Positions 48,359-58,195 of a DNA stretch of 64,000 nt are shown here, piece after piece. Each line of letters opens with the position of its first letter. Within the stretch, counting starts at the first letter, position 1. This stretch comes from Lichenostomus cassidix (Eukaryota > Chordata > Aves > Passeriformes > Meliphagidae). The position numbers and the translations under genes were made by a program. The notes beneath the pieces are model-generated. The model saw only the letters and a program-made list of their open reading frames with translations, ran no database searches and had not been told where the DNA came from. The stretch is from NCBI GenBank assembly GCA_008360975.2, contig CM039193.1:20629389-20693388 (forward strand), given 5' to 3'.

Positions 48359-50836
48359 GGTGCCATCTCCACATTGACTGGATAGGCCTGTGCCGCCGCC
48401 CTGTTCTGGGGGAACTGTTGTGATGGGGGAAAATCCCCCTTTTTGCACCCCTTTTCACGTTTCCCGACAGGTATCGACCATCTACATGGTACTGTGACCT
48501 GCAATAGTCTGAACAGTGACCTGGCTTACCACACCTCTTACATTGAGGAGTCTCAGTCCCCGGATCTCCTTTCTGCTTTGATTTGACTCATTTCCATTTG
48601 TTCCCAGCTTTGGGCTGTTTTTGTCCCTAATCAGGGGGGTTCCTGACCAGGCAATAGAAATGCAGCCAAGGCGGATTTCCTTGAACTGTCTGCCTGCACC
48701 TTAGCACAAGTTATCTGTCTCAATGTATCATCTTCCACCTGCTTTTCCAAGGCAGCTGTTAGCTTCTCTACAAAGGTCAGGAAAAGCTCAGATTGCCCCT
48801 GATGTATTTTTGAATACCGTGTTTGTGGGGCGACCATCTCCATAGTTTTTGTGATGGCTCCCATACTGAGCCTTTGGGCTTGCTCCAGAATCCGAGGATT
48901 CCAAGTAGCTTGGACATTGGGGTTAGTGAAATGTCCTCTACCCATAAGGATGTCAACCCCAATCGTGCGCCTATGGTCCTCAGGAGGATATTGCATATTC
49001 TGACTCACCTGTTTTTCAGCCATCATTCTCCAGTTGTCCTCAAAAACTGCATATTGCATGGGGTGAAGCAAGACTTGAGTCAAATATGAAATATCAAATG
49101 GAGCAAGCAGATCACTATTTATTACTCTAATAATTTGCATAACATGAGGCGAAGGGAAGCCATAAGTTGCTATCTTTGAGTAAAGATCATTTATGACCTT
49201 CCATGCAGTGACATCATGCCTGCTTTTCTCATCCAAATTCAGGTCAGGCTTAAACACCGGAAAAGCCTGAACGGCTCCTTGCAGGAAGCTAGCATCACTT
49301 TGATCTGCAGTAACAGCCAACAGGTCCTTTTCACGGTTCTCCCATTGTTTTGGCGACCCTAATCTCTCTATAAGTTCATAATGTCCCGCCTCCAGTGCGC
49401 CCTGCTTTACTGATTCCCAGAAATGCAGGGAGTCCCGTGGGCGTAATGGCTCCACGCCGTTCCGGTGTTTCCAAGGGTTGCTCAGAAGCAAGTGCTTCTT
49501 TTGCCGCCCTGCCAGCACAAGCCTCCACCCAGGAGGAAGCATCCCATCTAAGTTGCTGTCCGAATCGTCAGAGTAGGGCTTGCTATCTGCAAGCCCTATC
49601 ACAAATGATGGGGTCTGACCAGACGCAGTTCCTGTGCCGAGAAATGGCATAGTGGTGGGGTTGGGGGAGGGGCAAGAGGATGGCAACGATACAGGCGGGA
49701 CATCGGGTGTCCCTGCCGAGTTCACTGGCACAGCATCAGGTAAAATCACTTGCTGCGTCGACGCAAAAGCGGCTGGATCAGCGCGCTGTGCTGAGGCTGC
49801 GTCTGCCACTGAAACCGTCAGAGGGACCGGCACTTGCAGTCTTTGTCCCGGATCCCTCCACACTCCCACCGCCATATCGGCTGCCCCCATGGCATGGAGC
49901 CCGGACACCTTCCAGGGTCTTGGGACAGGCACTTCCGCCCTGGTCTAGCCTACGTGCTGGACGCCCTGCGAGCAGATTTCCACCATATCTTGGCAGAATC
50001 CAGCCACTTCGGCCAATAAATCCATTAAAAGCCGGGATGAAGGGGGCAAATCTGACAGAGACCCAAAATCCTGCATACCTGGTCTGCAGAGGGCAGTGCC
50101 TCAGTGGCCGTGTCAATCAGGTCGCCTGGGCCAGAAGCACCAGCTACCGGAGGTTCCTTTTCTGGTTCCTGTGGGACTCGCGGACCCTGCGCAGTCCGTG
50201 CAGCAGCCTGGATTTCTGAGTCCACGGCTGTTCTGGATGGAACCGGGGTCTGTTGCTGTCCTGTCTTTGTCACAGCAGGGCATGCAGTTTCTGCACTCTC
50301 AGTTCCTGCAGCCGGGCCAGCCCGCACTGTGGCTGGGAGCAGCAGCGGGGGCCCCGATGGAGGAGGAGGGGCGGCACCATTCCGTGGAGGCAGAGGCAGG
50401 GGAACGCTCACTGCCACCATGGTCCCGTGGTCTCCCTGATCCCCCTCTCTCTTCAGCATCTCCATTAACTGTTCATTCAGATGAGGGTAGGTGGGTAAGA
50501 TAAAATCATTTGGAGAGTTATACTTGCGCTTTTTGGACCCATCTGCTACTGTGGGGTTGGTCTGGGGTAGGGGTTTCTCAGTGTGGTCCTCATCAATCGA
50601 GAACAAGGAGTCCAGGCAGAGAGAAGCATTAAGTTCTGCAGTGTAAAATTCCTGTCCCCTTAACGCCATGTCCAGTGCAAACGAATGGTTTTCTCGTCTC
50701 CAAATACCATTTCTTTCCACAATGCCTTCTCAACCTTCAGCCAAAGGACACCGTCCACGTCCGTCTCCCACACTTCCGGGACCCCATTTTCCACAGCCCA
50801 CTCCATTAATATTCTGGTCAGGTGTTGTTTCCCCAT
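48310..50836 (-). pseudogene. gag: gag: matrix, capsid and nucleocapsid, broken
   Basis: Structural polyprotein. The start is the ATG at 50836-50834 (MGKQHLTRIL), with Gly at position 2 as needed for myristoylation; an upstream start 10 codons earlier would hide this Gly. Matrix shifts frame near 50690 and continues to a stop at 50025; a Pro-rich linker and capsid are in a third frame (49932-48631). Capsid starts near FPVFKPDLNL and contains the major homology region (QGQSELFLTFVEKL, from 48801 down). It ends in a C-run followed by TGA at 48631-48633, where another shift is needed to reach the nucleocapsid, whose frame also has a TGA. One zinc knuckle remains. Confidence 0.9.
48501..48542 (-). 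other. Single intact CCHC zinc knuckle of gag nucleocapsid
   Basis: CKRCGKPGHCSDYC fits CX2CX4HX4C exactly. Most class II gag proteins have two knuckles; a second one is not visible downstream in any frame. Confidence 0.93.
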
Positions 50837-50990
50837 GACCACTGGATCACACCAGGGATCCTCCAAGAAGGATCACAAAAGGTTGTCTTTTGGCATTGGG
50901 AGGTCCATCTCCATCCCAAAACCCGAGCTGCGCCGTGCGGCGGGCGGGGGCGGGGAGAGTGCCAGCTGTAGCTTTTGCAATGATTGTAGT

Positions 50991-51008
50991 ATGCTTCGTT
51001 GGTCACCA
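50991..51008 (-). other. Primer-binding site, tRNA-Trp-like
   Basis: Two bases after the 5' LTR ends in CA, the minus strand reads TGGTGACCAACGAAGCAT. The first eight bases (TGGTGACC) equal the start of the tRNA-Trp primer-binding site of avian alpharetroviruses; the rest does not match. It could be a decayed Trp site or another tRNA. Confidence 0.65.
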
Positions 51009-51010
51009 GA

Positions 51011-51282
51011 TGTCACTGTTTCACCGATAGCGGAGTGAAGAGCTGTGAGTCCTTTCAGAGTGCTAAAAGAACTACTTTATTAAATAATTAACAGATTTAC
51101 ATACACATCAGAAGGCTATTCGGATTGGCCAACAATCATCCAGCCCCCAGGGATTGATTGGCCCAGGCGTTTGAATGCATGTGTCCAAAGAGCCGTTTCA
51201 ATAACATGAAACTTTATCTTTATTTAGAAAACATAGAAGAAGAAGAGAAAAATTCCTGTGGGAAAGGATCTGTGCTGCCACA
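51011..51282 (-). repeat. 5' LTR of the class II provirus
   Basis: On the minus strand it begins TGTGGCAGCACAG and ends AACAGTGACA, 272 bases. AATAAA lies at 51076-51081 and a CCAAT box at about 51125-51129. A clear TATA box is not seen. It is homologous over its full length to the solo LTR at 42259-42532 and, at its 3' end, to bases 1-37. The flanking GCTTCC (51283-51288) is the only candidate target-site copy; its partner is lost. Confidence 0.9.
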
Positions 51283-51392
51283 GCTTCCTGAAAGCATTCT
51301 TATGGAGAGAAGAGTAAACCTAATGTTCTACCTGACAAGCTTATTATGTGCTGCTACGTAACAGCTTTAAAATGACAATTTATTCTAAGAAT

Positions 51393-51575
51393 AGAAGCAT
51401 AGAATTATTTCGTTTAGAAAAGATCCTTCAGATCATCAAGTCCAACCATTACCCCAGGAGTGCCAAGTCCACAACTAACCCATGTACCTAACTACCACAT
51501 CCACAAATCTTATATCCCTTCAACGATAGTGACTATACCACTGCCCTGGGCAGCCTTTTCCAGTGCTTGACAGTA
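51393..51575 (-). repeat. CR1 LINE 3' fragment, antisense
   Basis: AGCATAGAATTATTTCGTTTAGAAAAGATCCTTCAGATCATCAAGTCCAACC is the inverted CR1 tail, followed by CATGTACCTAACTACCACATCCAC and CACTGCCCTGGGCAGCCTTTTCCAGTG. Confidence 0.88.
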
Positions 51576-51579
51576 TAAT

Positions 51580-54500
51580 TAAGAGCAAAGAAATAAACAT
51601 AAAAAACATTCAATAAACCAACAGGAATAATCAAGTTGGGCTTTGAACACGTATTTAGAAATAATGTACATATATTTAGGCTAATTTCTGCAAACAATTC
51701 TGTATTCGAATAACTTGAAAGATCTTTCTGATATGGGTAAAATTCCTTACCTAAGTGTTTGTGTGATCATCCAGAAACCAGATGGCTGGAGAAGTGGATT
51801 ATTTTGCTCCTTAGTCATTGCTGTTTCAGAGAGAGATGGGATACTGTCTCCTAGTTCAACATAACCAGACAAAAACACATTAACTTGACATGTGTCGTGT
51901 CCTTTACCTTTAAACTAAACCAACCTAAAGGAAATTGTGTAACTCAGTGTAGCTTCTTTTATTGCATTGCGCACCCAAATGAACTGTCATTGAAGGACTG
52001 GGATTTTTGTCTCCAGGACAGTTTTGTCACTGGGACACCAGCTCTTGTGCTCCTCACACCATGTCCTGTACAACCTATGTCTGTATAAGGGAAGGGGTTA
52101 TTCTTCCTTAGGAACACAAAAGAATCTCTTTTATCACATAGGAAATTTGATTCTGAGAGTGGCTGGTTAGGTACATTTTGTCTTTTGGGGAAAAAGTGAG
52201 TCAGATTTTTGTCAGAAATACAAACTGCAGGTAAAAAAGCCTATACATATGTTTGACATTTGTGTGAAAGTCTCCAGATAGCGTTCACATAACTACATAA
52301 TGATTATTTGAATGTTTGATATAGGTAACTACTATTTATATACCTTGATATCTATATGAATCACCATGTAGCAGCTATGAAGTATAACCCCTTTCACACA
52401 GAAGTATATATTCACTTCTCAGAATGGTTCTGGATTTTGGGTGCTTTGCGTTTTAACAGAGAGAGGGTCTCTGGGACACAGGCTGCCCTTACAGCCTCTC
52501 CTGTGGTCATCTGTGCACAGCTCCCACTAATAAAAGGCAGGTTGCAAGGAGACCTACATCGAACTGGAAGGTCAGGTCTCTCTTAGCTGGGCTCAGGTAC
52601 TCCCCGCTTCTCTGGGTAATATCTCACACTTTGCTGTTTCCTCCAAATTAGGTAGCATACAATGGCCTCTCTATCAGTTGCCCAGCTGTGATGACATGCC
52701 TGTTAAAGGCACCATCAGGAAACACATTTCATTTCTTCTACTTGCACGGTGCAGAAATGTGCTGCCCCTACCCCCCCCCAAACTGTCCCCTAAGATCAGC
52801 CAATCTGTCCCCATGTACAGAGTTGATGTCTGGCCATCAATGAAGCAGCACACTGTGGGGGTTCACAGCTCACTGTGCTTTAACAGTTCTTGCCAGACAG
52901 CTCTGCTGCCTGTTGACTGAACAGGAAAGAGCATTATCGTGAGCCTGGCAGATGTAATTCCTTTATCTTGTTCTGCACAGCTTCTTTCCAGCAGAGTAAA
53001 GCCAGGATATCCCCTAACTGTATTAATCACAGGGCTGTGCCTTTTATTCTGATGCTGCAGCACAAGCAGCACAAGCAGCGAAAGCAAACAGAAAGGAAAT
53101 ACTGCAGTGACAGTGTAGGAAGGAGAATGGATTTTCCACCCAAGTCTTGGAAGGTGAGGCAAAGCCAAGAGGACACCTGCTTTTGGAAGATTCACACACA
53201 CTTAACAAACTAATACATACAGGAACTGTGATTAGGTATTCTGAATTCTTCTGTCTTATAGGATACTGATCAGCAGGTTGCAGTCTCTATGATGCCTGTT
53301 TTTATTCCCTGAAGAAGAGAGCTGAGATTTAATCAGGAACATGTTCAGCCTGAAAACCAGTAAGGAAATATTGAAGGATAAGGTAGAAGGAGTCAAATTG
53401 AAAACAATATAACCCCCATGTCTTTTATATGCAAGGTTAGGATAAAATACAAAAAATGGGAACCAAATGCAGAGGTTGTCCTTTCCTCCTTCTCCATGCC
53501 TGGAAAAGAGATGTTTCCAGCAAGATTGATCCTGTGCAGCTATATTTGTGGGGTTGAATTTATCTTCTATTCATTTTTTTCCCTGCTGCTTTCTTTTGCT
53601 GCTTGCCTATCCAGTAATCCTTTAAAAGGCCCAACCCCACCTTTATATCCAAGACTCTCTGCTGACCACAGCCTCTTTCACTAGAGTTTTGTCATCAAAG
53701 CCCCTAGGTCAAATCCTGCCATAATTCTTTCTCCTGCATGTTTGCGTTCCTGATAGTCCCACTTCAAACCCTTTACTGCATGATCTCCTCTTTGTGACAA
53801 TACCTAGGATATATAAATATCTCAGGGAATGCTTTTTTCTTCAGGTTTTCTGTCTCCCTGTCAGTGGATCAGCAGGACCAGCTGGGCCCACAAGTCAATT
53901 CAACCCCAACATGCTTTCCTGTGGGATCACTGCAGCCATACACCAACATGAGATTTTGGAATACACCCTCAGCAGTTTCTTTGGGCATCTCAGGCAGAAT
54001 TGCTGCCTCAAATTCTCTGCAGTCAGACCTTTCAGACTTTTGCTTGTGGACAAAGTGATGTTTTCATAGCTTCTGGGCTCCTGGGAGACAGATTGTCTTT
54101 CCATGTGACATGGCAGCAAGTTCTCACGCCGCCCTGTTCCCTCTTCATTGTCCTGACAACACAGTAGGAAAAAAAGAGAGAGAAGACTGCAAATTGGATG
54201 GCCCAGGAATTTGGGCAGTAATTAGGAAATCTACAAAATGCGGCAGCTGGTGGTGGTATCTCACCTATTTCCCTTGTAACTGGCTACTTTGCATACACTC
54301 CTAAAATTCATGCCTTTAATAATTACACATACTCCCTAGCCTTGGGGTGTTTCCAACTGAAGGTGAGCATGCTCAGACCTGAGAAAAGAGTACAGGAAAG
54401 AGAGGGTGTGGAGGTTATTAACCAGGAGACAAAGGGAAGAGCAATTACTCAAAAAACCAAAGTTTTTCTGGAAGGATTATCAACAAGGAAAAATAATTTC

Positions 54501-54969
54501 AGCATAGGAACACAGAAGAGGCAGAAGAGCACAGGACAGTAATGCCAGGGAAGGAGCAACCATGTAATTCCTAGAGACGGCTGTAATAATCAAGAGTGTT
54601 ATTAGTTAGTTAGTTATAAACCAATGTTTATAGAGTACTTGATCTTTTGAAAGACAAGGGAAAAAGAGGGCAGAAGTAAAGAAATAACTGGGGAGAGGAT
54701 GGCAGCAACAGACAAAGGCAGGGTAAAACTGTTTCTTTGGCTTTCAGCTGATGACAGTAGCAGGAAGAGATGAAAAAATATATTGTCTTCCATTTGGTTT
54801 CTGCTGCCATTTGCTTTTTCCTGCCCTCACTGCTCACACAGCATTGCCCATATCTCTGTGCAGGTCTTGTAACAGAATTCCAAGACAAACCATCCCACAG
54901 TGGGAACCAAAAGTAAACTTCCATGGAGCCAAGTGCGCCAGGGCAGGGGAAGGAGGCCAGCAGGGACAC
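51580..54969. other. Intergenic sequence, no gene seen
   Basis: No exon, LINE or LTR recognised. Short frames here lack any recognisable domain. Confidence 0.5.
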
Positions 54970-55290
54970 CGCTAAACCAAGTTGCTCCGAACCCAGTCCA
55001 GTCTGGCCTTGAACACTTCCAAGGATGGGGCCACCACAGCTTCTCTGGGCAACCTGTGCCAGGGCCTCACAACCCTCACAGGGAACAATTCCTTTCCAAG
55101 ATCCCTCTAACCCTGCCCTCTGTCAGTGTGAAGCCATTCTCCCTTGTCCTGTCATTCCAGGCCTTTTGTCCAAAGTTTGTCTCCAGCTCTCTTGGTACCC
55201 CCTCCCAAGCACTGGAAGGGGGTCTAAGGTCTCCCTGGAGCCTTCTCTTCTCCAGGCTGAACATTCCCTACTCAGCCTTTCATTTTTGGT
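54970..55290 (-). repeat. CR1 LINE 3' fragment, antisense
   Basis: CCAGTCCAGTCTGGCCTTGAACACTTCCAAGGATGGGGCC, CTCTGGGCAACCTGTGCCAGGGCCTCACAACCCTCACAGGG and CTTCTCTTCTCCAGGCTGAAC follow the inverted 3' region of CR1 in order and with little decay. The terminal repeat is missing. The plus-strand frames over this block are products of the repeat. Confidence 0.93.
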
Positions 55291-57578
55291 GGATTCTCAG
55301 TCTGTGTGATAGTCCTGTCCTTACAAGAGGCAATCCTGTCCCTCCCCATGCAGGGACCAGATAATGGTGCCACTCAGTGGCCAGCCAGACAGGTCTGTGC
55401 TGTTTGCATCAGGGCTGGGCCACAGAGCATCATTGCTTTCTCACCATTTTATAAAAACTTCCTAAAAATGGAAGCATCCCATTCTTCTGCATCAGTAGGA
55501 TGGGGATCAGCTCATCTGGGAGAAAAAAAACTCTCCAGTTTCTACATAAGTATCCAAATTTCAAGAGTTCAGTTAGCTAGTGGAGCTTGCCTTGGGGGTG
55601 ATGCCTTGGAATTTGGATCTTTCACTCTAAGGTGGGGTTAAGGTAGGGTTCATGGACATGGACATGAACATGTTTTAAACTTTCACTGGATCATTTCTGA
55701 ACCCAGTTACAGTAGCATTGAAGCTAATACAAAATTTAGATGAACAAGTAGATCAGGGAAAATTCACGAGAAGGTGAAAATGAACTTAAAATCATCTAGA
55801 CTGTTCAGCATATGTAGCCAATGTCAGATAAAAGAAATATTCTTTTTCAAGCATTAAAACTCATTCTGGAGGAAAAAAAAGGAACTGCATGATCACCTTG
55901 GAAATACCCAAAGGGGGTTTTAGGAGAAGAAAACTTTTTCGCTTCTCTTTTACAAAATAACCACAGTAAATTCCAGAGAAATAGTCTGTCAGCACCAACA
56001 TACCTAGTGCAGATTGCAATAATGACTTGAATGCTCTTTCCCTGTTTATCACAGCTGTGAGGATTAAAATTTAACATACTTTTGCTCAGTACATTATGTA
56101 TTTCTCTTTGGTTGAAGTCTCTATACACAGATTGTCAAAAGAAATTTTAAAAGACCCCAAAACACAAAATAACCCAAAATAAAAATCCACTCCGCCAAAA
56201 AAATATAGCATGAAGGAAACCATATCGCAGTCCCTAAAGGGAGCTGATATCTCCATCCTCAGGCTATTATGCCAGGGAATCTGGCTGTTTACTTAAGGCG
56301 ACCTCTGTCATCTGCAACTAAATTTCCATGCAAAGAGCTGGAATCAGCTGATGAATTAGCACAAATGCTCAGATCACTCCGTCTGTTGGGAGAGGGAGAA
56401 AGGGGAGAGGAAAGAGAGATCTTTAGATTTCACTTTACTCTGGTATTCAACCCCATCTGTGTTGCCCTCAAAATTACAGAGCTAGAGCTGCTACTGCCTA
56501 CAATTTTGCTCACTGCCAGTTGAAATGCTACTCTTCCCTTCACAGCCAGCCATTGCTCTTTCCAGCAGTATGAGAAAGATAGGCAAAGCAAAGGCAGCTT
56601 CCAGGTGGCAAGCTGTTATCCCCAGTGGCAAGAGCCCTTGGCCCCAGGCTTCCACAGCAGAACTGCTGCTCTCTATCTCTCTGCCGTTCCATGTGATGCT
56701 ACCTTTAGATCTGGAGAAACTAACCTTTAAGACATCAGACTCAACCCACTTGCACAACCACAGATTCACAGGAACTGCAGTCCCAGTACAGATAGTTGTG
56801 AGTGGGTAGCAAAACTGAAAATAAAATAAGCTATAGTCAGGGAAACATCCCAAGTGAACTGTATGGACCATGGACATGGGTCTGATCTGGTGGAAGGTGA
56901 TGTGCTGCACGGGGCTGAGTGATTCCAGCTGCCAGATATCTTCAAGCTAAAATAAGCATGCTACTGGTTCAGACATGTGAGCTGAACAGAAAAAAAAAAT
57001 CCCAAACCAATACAAAATAAAACAAACAAAACCACCAGAAAAAGGGCTAAACTGAGTTAAATAGTAATGTCAAAAGATTAATAGGATCCCCACGGATTCC
57101 TGACCCTTCTTTCTCTGGTATGTGTGAAGATTGCCTGGTAAGTTGCTGTGGCCTTGAACACAGAGTTTAAGAATTTCTTATCTTCAGGAAAGCCCAAGAG
57201 GGCAATTAGAGCAATTAGGGATCAAGCTGGCTGGAATAACTTGCTGGATGTTTTAAACATGTTTACCCCAATTTCTATACTAGAGGGACAAATAGTGCAC
57301 ATTTAGTCTCTATCTTTAAGAGAGAAATTATCTCTTGTCCAATTTTGAGATGAGTATTCAAATTTGAAGCATGTTTACAAGAGAAAAAATCTGGAACAAG
57401 TCATTTTGCAGCATGACTGAAGCAGTTCCCGTATTCTTCCCCAGATGCTCAGTTCTGGGATCATGCTGCAGGCAGCCCATGTGAGAAAGGACCATCAGCC
57501 CTGCATCTCTTAGAGAGATTTCAAGAGGACAAGAAATAGTGAAATAGAGAAGGCAATATGTGTAATTAGTCCAGAATG
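55291..57578. other. Intergenic sequence, no gene seen
   Basis: No recognisable gene or repeat. Confidence 0.5.
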
Positions 57579-57584
57579 GATGAG

Positions 57585-58189
57585 TGTTGGGGAAGATGAA
57601 ATAGTAAAGCCTTATAGATATGATTACCTTGCAAAAGATGCTGAGGATATGGAAAATATGAGTAAGAGTGAAATGAAGACAAGGTTCGAGTTGTAGAGTA
57701 ACTAAAAAACAATGGTATGGCCACGGAAGGTAATCCCCCTTCTTGATAGAACAATGCCCTCTGCCCAGGCAGGTCCAAAGGTCAGAGCAGACCCTGCCTG
57801 CCTGGTAGAGATCCCAAAAAGCAGGTTTTTTTAAGGTTTGAAACATGACCCTGTATGGTAATGTGATGATTCTTATAGGTTGTATGTAAATGCTGTAGAG
57901 TTTGTAGCTTGTCTTAGATTGGTTAAAGGGAATTAGAATATTCAACAGAGAAGATGATTTATTGCATTGTAAACAGCAAATCGCTTTTTTTTTACTCTCT
58001 TTTTACTCTCTTCTTTCTGCTCTCTCTCTCTCTTTTCTCTGGCCTGCTTTGGGCTGCGTTGTGCAGCCCAGCAGGCCTCTCACGCCCATGCTCTTTCGCA
58101 ATAAACCCTCACGTTCTAAAACTCATCTTTAGAGATCTCTTGTCCCTATTTTATCCCCATAACTAAACCCCACAGAGTCTATTCTTACA
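57585..58189 (+). repeat. Solo ERV LTR with perfect 6-bp TSD
   Basis: Begins TGTTGGGGAAGATG and ends GTCTATTCTTACA. AATAAA at 58100-58105 follows a pyrimidine-rich block (CT-rich, 57987-58040). Both flanks are GATGAG (57579-57584 and 58190-58195). The 195-codon minus-strand frame at 57358-57945 mostly lies in this LTR and is not a gene. Confidence 0.92.
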
Positions 58190-58195
58190 GATGAG

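Larger units (their letters stand above)
45432..51282 (-). mobile_element. Defective class II (beta/alpha-like) endogenous provirus, 3'-truncated
   Basis: On the minus strand the order is 5' LTR (51282-51011), primer-binding site (51008-50991), gag, dUTPase-like and protease, reverse transcriptase, RNase H and the first two thirds of integrase, then loss of homology near 45432. A dUTPase-like domain ahead of protease and the YMDD reverse transcriptase motif fit betaretroviruses and their avian class II relatives. Coding capacity is destroyed by at least five frameshifts, several TGA stops and replaced catalytic residues. No 3' LTR of the same family is adjacent and the right flank GCTTCC has no partner, so the left end was probably lost by deletion. 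Confidence 0.92.

Noticed and set aside
42259..51282. Reading the two minus-strand LTRs as the pair of one provirus
   Set aside because: The left LTR has its own perfect 6-bp duplication (CTACTC on both sides), the flank right of 51282 is GCTTCC, and another plus-strand solo LTR with its own duplication lies between.
57358..57945. 195-codon minus-strand frame
   Set aside because: Most of it is antisense to the solo LTR at 57585-58189 and it has no recognisable domain.
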